DNA of 64,000 nucleotides from Halieaceae bacterium UBA5044 (GTDB lineage Bacteria; Pseudomonadota; Gammaproteobacteria; Pseudomonadales; Halieaceae), in NCBI GenBank assembly GCA_002416125.1, contig DIBU01000001.1, positions 310,001 to 374,000 on the forward strand, read 5' to 3'. The notes under the pieces were generated by a model, which searched no databases, was not told the DNA's origin, and worked only from the letters and a program-made list of their open reading frames with translations. Both the position numbers and the translations under genes were made by a program. Below, piece after piece: positions 32,217 to 40,449 of this stretch; within the stretch, counting starts at the first letter, position 1, and each line of letters opens with the position of its first letter.

Positions 32217-32987
32217 ATGGTTAGGAAGGAGTTTGGTCGCTATTCCGCAGCTGATCTACAGGCGCTCACGCAGCAACTTCGATCGGTTGAGTCAGGCTTG
32301 GCTGAACTAAGGGGGTTCATGACCTCACTGCCAGGTGGATTTGCTGAGCGCTTAACCCCGCCCTTTTTCTGGGCTACCTTCTACAAGGTTCCCTTCCTGG
32401 ATCTGGTGGCCTGGCAGCTCAAATTACTTAGTCTGGAATCAAAGTTTTCTGAGCTTGCTCAAGCGTCAGATCCTCACGTCGCGATCCTGAGTCAACTCGA
32501 GGAATTTGAGCCAAAAGGCGAACCAGAAGATGCCAAATATATTCTGGGTATTGCGATGGCCCTAAGGGGTAACCTTCGATCCATGTGCTTCTACAGTAAG
32601 TCCTTGGAGGAATTGACCAAGGAAGTTGAAAAAGGCAACGACAGAGCTTTTTTTGACGCGATACTTATCGACCGAACCATACTGACCTGTCCCCCTTTTG
32701 CTGATCGAATGGCTTTGGCGGAGTACCAGGGCGATGAGGGATTCTTCCAGGAAGCCAGCAAACGGCTTCGGCAAGGCGCTCCCACCAAGAAAATGAAACC
32801 CTACGCGCCATTGCGAGTATGTCTTTATGTATTGGAACAAGAGAATTGCCTCGCTTCCCTGACAGAAAAGCGCGCCTATGAGCTATTTTGTCAGGAACTG
32901 AAGCTTTATCCCGATGATGTCGAAGGGGATGCCTCCAGGAGTCTCAAGCGCCTTATCCAGCGTTGGCAATCTGATCGTGCGACATAA
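32217..32987 (+). CDS. Hypothetical protein of the integrative element
   Basis: 256 residues, no signal peptide and no membrane helix. Mostly helical by composition; an N-terminal coiled-coil-like stretch (ADLQALTQQLRSVESGLAEL) is followed by FFWATFYKVPFLDLVAWQLK and a C-terminal RAYELFCQELKLYPDDVEGD. No family recognised. It lies after the last attC and before the replication initiator, so it belongs to the element's core or is accessory cargo; a phage-defence or maintenance role is possible only by position. Confidence 0.6.
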   Translation: MVRKEFGRYSAADLQALTQQLRSVESGLAELRGFMTSLPGGFAERLTPPFFWATFYKVPFLDLVAWQLKLLSLESKFSELAQASDPHVAILSQLEEFEPKGEPEDAKYILGIAMALRGNLRSMCFYSKSLEELTKEVEKGNDRAFFDAILIDRTILTCPPFADRMALAEYQGDEGFFQEASKRLRQGAPTKKMKPYAPLRVCLYVLEQENCLASLTEKRAYELFCQELKLYPDDVEGDASRSLKRLIQRWQSDRAT

Positions 32988-33064
32988 AACGCGCAGATTC
33001 TGTCGTCGTCTATTCGCCCCTGAGGAATAAGTATGACGGCCATGTCTGATCAAGGAGAATCAAC

Positions 33065-34375
33065 ATGGCTAAACAAGACTCAGTATCGATAGGTGTATCG
33101 AGCCCATCCACTGATGAGGGAGAGTGTGTGGGGTCGGGAGTGTCGGAGACAACCCCGCACCCACACCTCCCCACCGTCGAGGAAGGTGCGCCGCCTAGTA
33201 ACACAGCACCTGCAAACAGCATTCAACAGAATCCGTCCACGCACATCCTCCGCGCGGGTATAGACAGCCTGTATCTGTCATATCCGGGTAGCTTGTCAGA
33301 TGCACAGGCAAGGCACCTCGACGAGCTTAAGGAACGTGCAAAATCAGCTGACCTGGCCGTTTCGTCGTGTGCTGTTTTTGTGGTGGACGATCATCGCTTC
33401 GAAGTGCGGGATCGTGGAAAGGGGCGGTTCCCCTATGTTTTGGTGGATAACTGGTTTCATATCCAGGTGTGCGGTGAAAAGGCACATAGGCTCCCACTCG
33501 CCTATGTGCAACTCAGTAGCGAGCTGATCACTCGCGCAGGTTGGGCTGCGGCAACAGGTGCCCTGTCGAGTGTGGTAAGCCAGCTTGGTGGAGCCTCGAT
33601 CACCCCAAACGTTAGTCGTGTGGATATCTGCGTTGATTTCACAACAGAGGTAGACATTGGTTCACTGGCTCTGGATGCCTGGGTTACTCGAGCCAATCAG
33701 GCAAGCAATTATTATACAACCCGGCGCTTCACGGGATATGCCTTTGGCTTGGGCGGAGATATATCAGCACGACTGTACGACAAGACCGAGGAGATCCAGA
33801 AGTCTAAAAAATACTATCTTCACGAACTGTGGCAAGCGTCTGGCTGGCACGGCACGACGACGGTCTGGCGTCTTGAGTTTCAGTTTAAACGAAATGTCCT
33901 CAAAGAGCTTGGGGTGGAAACTACAGAGCACCTCGGCGCAAGCCTTGCGGCCCTGTGGCGCTATGGCGCGAACAACTGGCTGCGTTTAACCGTACCCAGT
34001 GCGTCTGACGATAGCCGCACCCGCTGGCCGAACCATCCTCTGTGGGATCACCTGGTGCAAGCAAATTGGGGCGTTCCACGTAGCGAAAACCTCTCACGCA
34101 TTAGTCGCGCGCGGGTACCTGACGATCACTTTCTGTTTAAACATGGGTTGAGTGGGATCACCTCCTACATGGCTCGAGAGGGTATTTCCGATTTCTTTGA
34201 GGGGCTCGAGCGATATATCCGGGACGCGGTGAGTTACCACCGGGCTACGGGTTGGGGGTCAGGCGCTGACCTGACGCGCTATGCCCAACTTAAATCGCGC
34301 GAGAAAGCCAGACGCTACAACACCCTGTCCAGCCCATCCCCCGCGCCTGACGCAGGCGCTGAGGGTGGGGAGTGA
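33065..34375 (+). CDS. Rep_trans-like replication initiation protein
   Basis: 436 residues behind AAGGAG. The first ~60 residues are Pro/Ser/Thr-rich and disordered. The rest matches the Rep_trans (PF02486) pattern of rolling-circle initiators and NicK-type relaxases: SRVDICVDF at 184-192, ARLYDKTEE at 235-243, and VWRLEFQFKR at 267-276, which carries the characteristic R-x-E core. Likely nicks the element's origin for replication or mobilisation. The catalytic Tyr is not assigned. Ends 6 bases before the excisionase-like gene. Confidence 0.72.
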   Translation: MAKQDSVSIGVSSPSTDEGECVGSGVSETTPHPHLPTVEEGAPPSNTAPANSIQQNPSTHILRAGIDSLYLSYPGSLSDAQARHLDELKERAKSADLAVSSCAVFVVDDHRFEVRDRGKGRFPYVLVDNWFHIQVCGEKAHRLPLAYVQLSSELITRAGWAAATGALSSVVSQLGGASITPNVSRVDICVDFTTEVDIGSLALDAWVTRANQASNYYTTRRFTGYAFGLGGDISARLYDKTEEIQKSKKYYLHELWQASGWHGTTTVWRLEFQFKRNVLKELGVETTEHLGASLAALWRYGANNWLRLTVPSASDDSRTRWPNHPLWDHLVQANWGVPRSENLSRISRARVPDDHFLFKHGLSGITSYMAREGISDFFEGLERYIRDAVSYHRATGWGSGADLTRYAQLKSREKARRYNTLSSPSPAPDAGAEGGE

Positions 34376-34381
34376 GGGGGC

Positions 34382-34711
34382 ATGCGAACGTACTCGGTCG
34401 AAGAAGCGGCGAGCTTGCTCCTGATCGCGGAGGCGACCGTGCGGCGCTTGGCGCACGCGGGTTTGCTGCGGGGCGCGAAGCCCGGGCGCCGCTGGGTGTT
34501 CAGAGAGGAGGATCTTGTCGCTTTTCTGGAATCGTCGTATGGTGGGTCCGGGCAAGCGTCCGTAAGTGGCTGTAAGGAGAAACCCTTATGGCAATTTATA
34601 GACGAGGACCGGTCTGGTGGGTCGATGTGCGGACCCCCTCGGGGCAGCGAATACGCCGCTCTGCTGGGACTGAAGACCGCGCGTCAGCGCAGGAATACCA
34701 CGACCACTTGA
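34382..34711 (+). CDS. Excisionase-like helix-turn-helix protein
   Basis: 109 residues. Residues 1-50 are a typical HTH_17/MerR-like excisionase domain: YSVEEAASLLLIAEATVRRL, then LLRGAKPGRRWVFREEDLVA. This kind of protein bends att DNA and sets recombination direction. The C-terminal ~60 residues overlap the integrase gene by 124 bases in another frame and look poorly conserved, so the functional protein may end before. Lies directly before the integrase, as in many integrative elements. Confidence 0.72.
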   Translation: MRTYSVEEAASLLLIAEATVRRLAHAGLLRGAKPGRRWVFREEDLVAFLESSYGGSGQASVSGCKEKPLWQFIDEDRSGGSMCGPPRGSEYAALLGLKTARQRRNTTTT

Positions 34712-35619
34712 AAGTAAGCCTGTGGCGGGCTCACCGTCTCGGTGAAAAGCCAAGACGCACCTGGCAGGAGGCTGTGGTGCGTTGGGTACAGGAGAAGGAT
34801 CACAAAGCGGATCGAGACAAAGACCTGGGTAAACTGCGTTGGCTGGATGGGTATTTCGGGGGCTTGTACCTCGACGAAATCAGCCGGGACCGGGTAGACC
34901 AGGTAGGGATGCTCAAGAAAATTGAGGCCACCCCATCCACCGCCAATCGGTACCTGGCGCTGGTTCGCGCTATTTTGCGAGCTGCCCGGGATGACTGGGA
35001 GTGGATCGACCGATGTCCGCGCGTGAAGCTCTATCCTGAACCGAAAAAGCGTGTGCGCTATTTGTCCCGTGAGGAGGCCGCATTGTTGTTGAAGGAGTTG
35101 CCGCCACATTTGGCAGCTCTGGCTGAATTCAGTTTGGCCACCGGGCTTCGGCAACGCAATGTGAGTTATCTGCGCTGGGATCAAGTGGATGTTGCACGTC
35201 GTATGGCCTGGATTCATGCAGATCAATCCAAGTCGCGTAAGGCGATTGCCGTTCCGTTGAACGATTCCGCGCTGAGCGTTTTAGAAGGTCAGCGGGGCAA
35301 ACACAGTGCCTGGGTGTTTACTTATGCGGATAAGCCAGTGGATCGCACTTCCACAAAAGCGTGGAAAGCGGCGTTGGGGCGAGCGGGGATTGAGAATTTT
35401 CGCTGGCATGACCTGCGCCATACTTGGGCGTCCTGGCACGTCCAGAACGGAACGTCTCTCCAAGAGCTACAAGCATTGGGGGGCTGGTCCAGCTTTGAGA
35501 TGGTATTGCGCTATGCGCATTTGGCGGCTGATCACTTGCAAGCGGCTGCGTGTCGGATCGATGGCACAATTAGGACACAATCGATTCAACACACGCCGCT
35601 GCGGTTGGTGAGAAGCTAG
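34588..35619 (+). CDS. int: Tyrosine recombinase/integrase of the element
   Basis: 343 residues behind AAGGAG. An N-terminal arm-binding-like region (YRRGPVWWVDVRTPSGQRIR) is followed by a SAM-like core-binding domain and a C-terminal catalytic domain. The catalytic residues are visible: R188 in ATGLRQRN, H274 and R277 in WHDLRHTW, W300 in LGGWSS and Y309 in LRYAHL. It ends 97 bases from the tRNA-Phe copy, the expected place for an integrase that uses that tRNA as target. Not an integron integrase: no sequence resembling the IntI insertion between motifs is seen. Confidence 0.9.
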   Translation: MAIYRRGPVWWVDVRTPSGQRIRRSAGTEDRASAQEYHDHLKVSLWRAHRLGEKPRRTWQEAVVRWVQEKDHKADRDKDLGKLRWLDGYFGGLYLDEISRDRVDQVGMLKKIEATPSTANRYLALVRAILRAARDDWEWIDRCPRVKLYPEPKKRVRYLSREEAALLLKELPPHLAALAEFSLATGLRQRNVSYLRWDQVDVARRMAWIHADQSKSRKAIAVPLNDSALSVLEGQRGKHSAWVFTYADKPVDRTSTKAWKAALGRAGIENFRWHDLRHTWASWHVQNGTSLQELQALGGWSSFEMVLRYAHLAADHLQAAACRIDGTIRTQSIQHTPLRLVRS

Positions 35620-35715
35620 AACGATAATGTCAGCCAAGTGAGAATCACTCGGCGGTAACTTGTTGATGTATTTGGGATTACTGACTGGTTGACCGTGACG
35701 AAAAACGGTCGAAAG

Positions 35716-35762
35716 ATGGTGCCCGGAGACAGAATCGAACTGCCGACACGGGGATTTTCAAT
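35716..35762. repeat. Right attachment-site copy within tRNA-Phe
   Basis: Identical over 47 bases to 29904-29950. It makes up the 3' part of the intact tRNA-Phe, so integration at this end restores the tRNA with element-borne sequence. Confidence 0.9.
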
Positions 35763-35792
35763 CCCCTGCTCTACCAACTGAGCTATCCGGGC
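35717..35792 (-). tRNA. tRNA-Phe (anticodon GAA)
   Basis: 76 bases on the minus strand including an encoded CCA. Acceptor stem GCCCGGA/TCCGGGC, D arm with GCTC...GAGC, anticodon stem GGGGA/TCCCC around loop TTGAAAA (anticodon GAA) and a T arm with GTTCGATT. All cloverleaf elements pair. It serves as the insertion site of the integrative element to its left (3') side. Confidence 0.95.
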
Positions 35793-35944
35793 GTGTGCCA
35801 TGGAGGCGAAGGTTGCGTATTTAACCCGCCCGCCGCCCGGGAGTCAAGCGCCGGCGCTCATCCTGATGCGCGGATGCAGCTGGTTGCTGTATGGGCTATC
35901 CTGAAGCGACGAAATACACGCTAACAACGCGAAAGGAATGCGCC

Positions 35945-36238
35945 ATGGCAGAGTCCACAGACCAAAAGCCCTCGCAGCAGGAGATTGATTCCGGCAAGGA
36001 AGCGGCGCTGGCGGCCTACCAGAACCTCCTGGAGGCTCAGGAACACTTCCGCCAGGCGGCACGTTCTGCAGGCATGGATCTTAAGGAAGACGCCATGCAG
36101 CAGCTGCTTAAGGGCAAGCACAAAGCCGACGAGCTGGAGCGTGAGATGGAGCGCTATGTTCACGAGAAACCTCTGGCCACGATCGGCATCGCATTTTTTG
36201 CGGGCTTAGTGGTGTCCCGCCTGTTGTCGCGGAGTTGA
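35945..36238 (+). CDS. DUF883 family protein (ElaB/YqjD-like)
   Basis: 97 residues from the ATG at 35945. Amphipathic helical body (AYQNLLEAQEHFRQAARSAG), then the conserved VHEKPLATIGIAFFAGLVVS with one C-terminal membrane helix and a basic end (RLLSRS). The family is inner-membrane anchored and can bind ribosomes in stationary phase in E. coli. First gene of a yqjD-yqjE-yqjK-like trio. Confidence 0.82.
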   Translation: MAESTDQKPSQQEIDSGKEAALAAYQNLLEAQEHFRQAARSAGMDLKEDAMQQLLKGKHKADELEREMERYVHEKPLATIGIAFFAGLVVSRLLSRS

Positions 36239-36747
36239 GCATAATTTCCACAGGGCCCGCATCGGGGGCAGCCGAGCCGCAGCGCGATGACCCGGTCGGA
36301 TCAAGGGCAGCGGCTGACCCGGAAGACCCGGAGGAATCCTCTGCGGGCACGCGCACGGGCGTCGAAGCCGAATTGCGCAATTGGCAGAAATTTCTTGAGC
36401 AAGCTGTCGAGGCGGGGAATCAGTTCTCCCGCCTGGTGGCGTTGGAACTCAAGCTCGCTGCGGGTGATGCCGGTCGCCTGATTCTCGTCGTGCTGGCAAT
36501 CGTGCCGCTGGTCATTCTGGCTTGGCTGGGACTGACGCTGCTGTTGGCCTGGCAGGCCTATGCATCGACACAATCGGTAGCCCTCGGGCTTGCGGTTTTC
36601 ACCTTGTTACAGCTGTTGACGCTAGGGTGGCTGTGGACAGCCGCGCGGCGCTATGCGAGAACGCTGGCGTTGCCTGTGACCCGGCGCCAGTTGCGGACCA
36701 TGATGGGAGCGGATAATGGCGCTGAGTCGCAAGCAAAGAATCACTGA
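36235..36747 (+). CDS. YqjE-like phage-holin family membrane protein
   Basis: 170 residues from a TTG overlapping the previous stop; the true start could lie a little further in, as the first ~45 residues are acidic, Gly/Pro-rich and unstructured. A soluble helix (RNWQKFLEQAVEAGNQFSRL) precedes two membrane helices (RLILVVLAIVPLVILAWLGL, and ALGLAVFTLLQLLTLGWLW). The layout and the neighbours match YqjE. Overlaps the next gene by 32 bases. Confidence 0.65.
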   Translation: MSIISTGPASGAAEPQRDDPVGSRAAADPEDPEESSAGTRTGVEAELRNWQKFLEQAVEAGNQFSRLVALELKLAAGDAGRLILVVLAIVPLVILAWLGLTLLLAWQAYASTQSVALGLAVFTLLQLLTLGWLWTAARRYARTLALPVTRRQLRTMMGADNGAESQAKNH

Positions 36748-37009
36748 GCTACAGGCAGTCGAGGCTCGCTTGGTGGCCCGGTGCCAATCGCTGCAGGTCA
36801 TTGGTAAGGCTCGCGTGGACTACCTGAGAGAGACGCACCCCGGCTGGTTGGTCGTCGGTGGCTTCGCTTCCGGGTTCATTGCGGAGCGACTGTTGGCGGC
36901 AGGTGCCGGAAGTTCTCTGGTATCCACGCTGCTTGTGCGTGGCTTCAGGCTGTGGCCGCTCCTGTCCAGGCGCGCCGCAGTCATGGCAAAAGAGTCGGCC
37001 ACGACATGA
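36716..37009 (+). CDS. YqjK-like small membrane-associated protein
   Basis: 97 residues. Charged helical N-terminus (RITELQAVEARLVARCQSLQ) and one hydrophobic helix (GWLVVGGFASGFIAERLLAA). Third in the yqjD-E-K order, overlapping yqjE by 32 bases and the following transporter by 4 (ATGA). Function unknown. Confidence 0.62.
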   Translation: MALSRKQRITELQAVEARLVARCQSLQVIGKARVDYLRETHPGWLVVGGFASGFIAERLLAAGAGSSLVSTLLVRGFRLWPLLSRRAAVMAKESATT

Positions 37010-38124
37010 GCGCAGAGGGTCGCTCTGCCAGCCTTCTGTCGCTGCAGGTGCTCGCAACGCTGGCGCTTCTTTACACCATTTATTTTGCCAAAAGCCTGCT
37101 CATGCCCGTTGTCGTGGCGCTATTTTTCGCCCTGCTGTTGAGCCCCCTGGTCAACGCGCTGAAGCGATTCCTCGTGCCTCGCTCGGTTTCCGCGGTGCTG
37201 ATCCTTGCACTCATTGGTGGCCCGATGGCGTTGCTGGGCAGCCAGCTCGCCGAGCCCGCGCAGCGCTGGGCAGAGGCCATACCGCGGTTGGCCGACAAAC
37301 TCTCGGACGAGGTGGATGACCTGACAAACAAACTGTCGTCCCAGGCCGAGGAGCCACCTGCGCAGGAGGAGAAAGGTTTCAGCTTTTTTGGCTTGTTCGA
37401 CGGTGGCAACGAAAAGAGTGATGACAGCGAAAGCAGTGACCGCAACGAAGGGCGGGTCAGCGAGCGGCTCAAGCAAGGCGGGTTGGAGCTGCTGTTGACA
37501 ACGCTGAGTGCTGCGCCGGTGGTGATCGCACAGCTGCTGACAACGGTACTGATGATTCTTTTTCTGTTGATTTTCGGCCCGCGCCTGTTCGCTGCTGCTG
37601 TGGAGTTTTTGCCGGTGTTCAGCGACAGGCGGGCATCAATGGAGCTTGTGCGCACTGTCCAGACAGAGTTGTCCCGATATATTCTCACGGTCAGCGTGAT
37701 CAATGCCTGCCTTGGGCTTTCTGTTGGCACCATGCTCTGGATATTTGGTGTGCAAGATCCGCTGCTCTGGGGCGTGATGGTGGGTATGCTGAACTTCGCG
37801 CCGTATGTTGGCCCCCTGATTGGCGTTGTGCTGCTGGTCCTTGCCGGGGTGGTTCAATACGGTCTCGTTGCCTACGCCCTGCTGCCGGCCCTCGTGTACT
37901 TCAGTATCAATTTGCTGGAGGCGCAGGTCATCACGCCCCTGATACTGGGACGGAATATGCGCCTGAACCCCCTCATCATCCTGGTCTGGATTCTGGTTTG
38001 GGGCTGGCTGTGGGGCTTTGTCGGGGTATTGCTGGCCGTACCGCTGCTGGTCTGCATCAAGTTGGCTTTCGGGCAGACCGCCTTGTTAGGGCATTGGGTG
38101 CAGGTGATAGAGACTCGCGCCTGA
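37006..38124 (+). CDS. AI-2E family transporter
   Basis: 372 residues from the ATG at 37006 (ATGA overlap with the previous gene). About eight membrane helices with the family features LLMPVVVALFFALLLSPLV near the start, and later PYVGPLIGVVLLVLAG and LEAQVITPLILGRNMRLNPL. Between helices there is a long acidic, Ser-rich loop (residues ~115-165: EEPPAQEEKG..., DDSESSDRNE). The family includes Na+/H+ antiporters and putative AI-2 exporters; the actual substrate is not predictable. Confidence 0.82.
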   Translation: MSAEGRSASLLSLQVLATLALLYTIYFAKSLLMPVVVALFFALLLSPLVNALKRFLVPRSVSAVLILALIGGPMALLGSQLAEPAQRWAEAIPRLADKLSDEVDDLTNKLSSQAEEPPAQEEKGFSFFGLFDGGNEKSDDSESSDRNEGRVSERLKQGGLELLLTTLSAAPVVIAQLLTTVLMILFLLIFGPRLFAAAVEFLPVFSDRRASMELVRTVQTELSRYILTVSVINACLGLSVGTMLWIFGVQDPLLWGVMVGMLNFAPYVGPLIGVVLLVLAGVVQYGLVAYALLPALVYFSINLLEAQVITPLILGRNMRLNPLIILVWILVWGWLWGFVGVLLAVPLLVCIKLAFGQTALLGHWVQVIETRA

Positions 38125-38400
38125 TCACTCGCCTGCCGGAGGTACATAGCCCTCCGCGCGGTCGTGTTCTTCGCCAGCAAAAAACTTGTCCATCTCTTCC
38201 TGCAGGTATTTGCGGGTGGCGGGGTCGATCAGGCTCAGCTGCTTTTCGTTGATCAGCATCGTCTGCTGCGCTTGCCATTCGCTCCAGGCCTTCTTCGACA
38301 CATGCTCGAAGATCTCCTGCCCCTTGGGGCCGGGGTAGGGTGGTGCGTCCAGGCCTTCGAGGTCCTGCTGGTAGCGCTTGCAGAATACGGTTCTGGGCAT
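38125..38400 (-). CDS. yggX: Oxidative damage protection protein (YggX)
   Basis: 91 residues. It starts MPRTVFCKRYQQDLEGLD with the conserved Cys7, and ends with YLQEEMDKFFAG, all typical of YggX/probable Fe(2+)-trafficking proteins. It helps protect or repair iron-sulfur clusters. Its pairing with mutY, an Fe-S enzyme, just upstream on the same strand is the common gammaproteobacterial arrangement. Confidence 0.93.
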   Translation of the reverse strand: MPRTVFCKRYQQDLEGLDAPPYPGPKGQEIFEHVSKKAWSEWQAQQTMLINEKQLSLIDPATRKYLQEEMDKFFAGEEHDRAEGYVPPAGE

Positions 38401-38415
38401 GTGCTTGCTCCGCGG

Positions 38416-39462
38416 TTAGAGGCTCGCCAGCAACCGGGCAACGGGTGCGGCCAGGCCGATTTCGGGTGGTTGTTGCACGTTATACCAGAGCCGGTCACCG
38501 GCATCCATGATGGCCTCGGGCTGCGCGTCCAGTTGCGCGTACAGCGGCTGGATATCCAGGTGGTAGTGGCTGAACGTGTGGCGGAAGGCAGCCCCAGACT
38601 CCAGCGAGCGCGCGGCGTGGCCAAGCTGCTCCAGGCACCAGTCGGGGGCAACTTGCAATGAGGGCAGTTCGGGGAAGCACCACAGCCCGCCCCAGATACC
38701 GCTCGGGGGGCGTTGCTGCAGCAGTACATGGCCCTGTGTATCCCGCAGCACAAGGAACACGGTGCTGCGCACTGGCAGCGCTTTACGCGGTTTCTTGCCG
38801 GGGAAATCCGCCTGGCGACCCTGTGCCAGCGCGCTGCATCCCGCCTGTAGCGGGCACTCCGTGCAGCGAGGTCGGCTACGGGTGCAGAGCGTGGCACCCA
38901 GGTCCATCATCGCCTGGGTGTAATCGGCAACCCGCGCCTGCGGTGTATGTTTCTCGGCGAAGGCCCAGAGCTGGCGATGCACTGCGGTATCCCCGGGCCA
39001 CCCGGCAACGGCGTGGTAGCGCGCCAGCACCCGTTTCACGTTGCCGTCGAGAATGGCGGCCCACTCTCCGAAGGCGATGCCGAGGATGGCGCCAGCGGTG
39101 GAACGGCCGATGCCGGGCAGGCCCTGCAGGGCCTCCAGACTGCGTGGAAACACCCCGCCATGCTCTGTGCACACCTGCTGTGCGGCCCGGTGCAGGTTGC
39201 GGGCGCGGGCGTAGTAGCCGAGCCCGGTCCACAGGTGCAGCACTTCATCGATGGGCGCCTCTGCCAGGGCCTGCACGTCGGGGAAGCGCTGCATGAAGCG
39301 CTGGTAGTAGGGGATCACCGTGCGCACCTGGGTTTGCTGCAGCATGATTTCCGACACCCACACCCGGTAGGGGCTGGTATCGTGCTGCCAGGGCAGGTCC
39401 TTGCGGCCGTGCTGGTCAAACCAGGCGAGAACCTGGTCGGCGAATGTGGGGTGTTTGCGCAT
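38416..39462 (-). CDS. mutY: A/G-specific adenine DNA glycosylase
   Basis: 348 residues from the ATG at 39462; a longer frame adds 30 non-conserved residues. The HhH-GPD fold shows SEIMLQQTQVRTVIPYY, LPGIGRSTAGAILG (hairpin) and the catalytic Asp in ILDGNVKRVLARY. Four cysteines of the [4Fe-4S] cluster are spaced C-x6-C-x2-C-x5-C in CTRSRPRCTECPLQAGC. A NUDIX-like C-terminal domain (LLQQRPPSGIWGGLWCFPEL) recognises 8-oxoG. It removes adenine mispaired with 8-oxoguanine. Confidence 0.95.
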   Translation of the reverse strand: MRKHPTFADQVLAWFDQHGRKDLPWQHDTSPYRVWVSEIMLQQTQVRTVIPYYQRFMQRFPDVQALAEAPIDEVLHLWTGLGYYARARNLHRAAQQVCTEHGGVFPRSLEALQGLPGIGRSTAGAILGIAFGEWAAILDGNVKRVLARYHAVAGWPGDTAVHRQLWAFAEKHTPQARVADYTQAMMDLGATLCTRSRPRCTECPLQAGCSALAQGRQADFPGKKPRKALPVRSTVFLVLRDTQGHVLLQQRPPSGIWGGLWCFPELPSLQVAPDWCLEQLGHAARSLESGAAFRHTFSHYHLDIQPLYAQLDAQPEAIMDAGDRLWYNVQQPPEIGLAAPVARLLASL

Positions 39463-39564
39463 CGGCCCAGTGTACTGCAGTTTGCCCTGCACCCCGCGCA
39501 CAGGGCCGAATCGTTTCCTGTTGCGTAAACTGGACATGATGTATTCACGCAAGGGTCACAGGCC

Positions 39565-40434
39565 ATGAAATTACTGCTTGCCGCGGTGGTCGCCGCCGCC
39601 TCGTTTACGGTGGCGGGATGCGGCGTGGTGCCCGGGCCGAAGCAGCCGGCCGCAGACATCCGGACCGTGGTGTACACGCCCCAGGACTGGCCCCAGCCGC
39701 TGGAGGCTGACCTGTATCTGCCCCAGGGGCAGGGTCCGTTCCCCGGCATGTTGCTGGTGCACGGTGGGGGCTGGGAGCGCCGCAGCCGCGATGATATGGA
39801 CCGGCTGGCACGCTACTACGCGGGCCAGGGTTATGTGGTGCTGAACGCCAGCTACCGGTTTGCGCCGGAGGCAAAGTATCCGGCCCAGGTGTACGACCTG
39901 CAGCAGGCGATGCACTGGCTGCACCGGGAAGCCCCCGGCCTGGACCTGGATGTTCAGCGCATTGCTGCCTTTGGCTATTCCGCGGGTGCTCACCTGCTGA
40001 GCCTGATGGCGCTGGCGGCGGGCACTGGCGATGAGCTGGACAGGCCCTGGGGCGGAGCACAGACGCGTCCCGCCGCGGTCATCGCCGGTGGCTCGCCGAT
40101 GGACCTGCGCAAGTTCCCGGGTGGCAAGCTGGTGCCCCAGTTTCTTGGCGGACGCCTGACGGAAATTCCCGAAACCTTTGCCGCAGCTTCACCGGTCACG
40201 CGGGTGCACGACGATGCGCCCCCCTTCTACCTGTTTCACGGTACCCGCGACACGCTGGTGCCCATCGACCACGCTGAGGAGTTCGCTCAGGCCCTGCGGG
40301 CGCAGGGCGTGGCGGTGGAACTGGAGCGGCTCGCAGCCCGGGGCCACATCCTCACGTTTCTGACCGCGGGCAGCGCCCTGCCCGCAGCAGATGCGTTTCT
40401 GCAGCGCTATCTGTCGGAACCCGCGCTACGGTAG
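39565..40434 (+). CDS. Alpha/beta-hydrolase lipoprotein (BD-FAE-like esterase)
   Basis: 289 residues. The N-terminus has a lipobox VAGC with Cys19, so it is likely a lipoprotein. The oxyanion-hole motif HGGGW (66-70), nucleophile Ser139 in FGYSAGAHL, a later Asp in RDTLVPIDHAEE and His in ARGHILTF define an esterase/lipase of the alpha/beta fold, near the BD-FAE/acetyl-esterase group. Substrate unknown. Convergent with the VTT-reductase gene. Confidence 0.78.
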   Translation: MKLLLAAVVAAASFTVAGCGVVPGPKQPAADIRTVVYTPQDWPQPLEADLYLPQGQGPFPGMLLVHGGGWERRSRDDMDRLARYYAGQGYVVLNASYRFAPEAKYPAQVYDLQQAMHWLHREAPGLDLDVQRIAAFGYSAGAHLLSLMALAAGTGDELDRPWGGAQTRPAAVIAGGSPMDLRKFPGGKLVPQFLGGRLTEIPETFAAASPVTRVHDDAPPFYLFHGTRDTLVPIDHAEEFAQALRAQGVAVELERLAARGHILTFLTAGSALPAADAFLQRYLSEPALR

Positions 40435-40449
40435 GCAGCGTGAGGGCGC

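Larger units (their letters stand above)
29904..35762. mobile_element. Integrative element at tRNA-Phe carrying an integrase-less gene-cassette cluster
   Basis: A 5.86-kb element delimited by a perfect 47-bp direct repeat (29904-29950 and 35716-35762) made of the 3' part of tRNA-Phe. The integrase gene ends 97 bases before the right copy, as expected for a tRNA-targeting tyrosine recombinase. Between the ends: a left arm rich in palindromes, three cassettes with attC-like sites, an unknown gene, a Rep_trans-like initiator, an excisionase-like gene and the integrase. All coding genes run on the plus strand and their base composition is less GC-rich than the flanks. No conjugation genes are seen, so it is best called a small integrative, perhaps mobilisable, element or satellite. 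Confidence 0.85.

Noticed and set aside
35616..35801. Short minus-strand open frame through tRNA-Phe
   Set aside because: It translates the tRNA itself (the familiar ENPRVGSSILSPGT artefact); the left copy gives the same artefact near 29700-29950.
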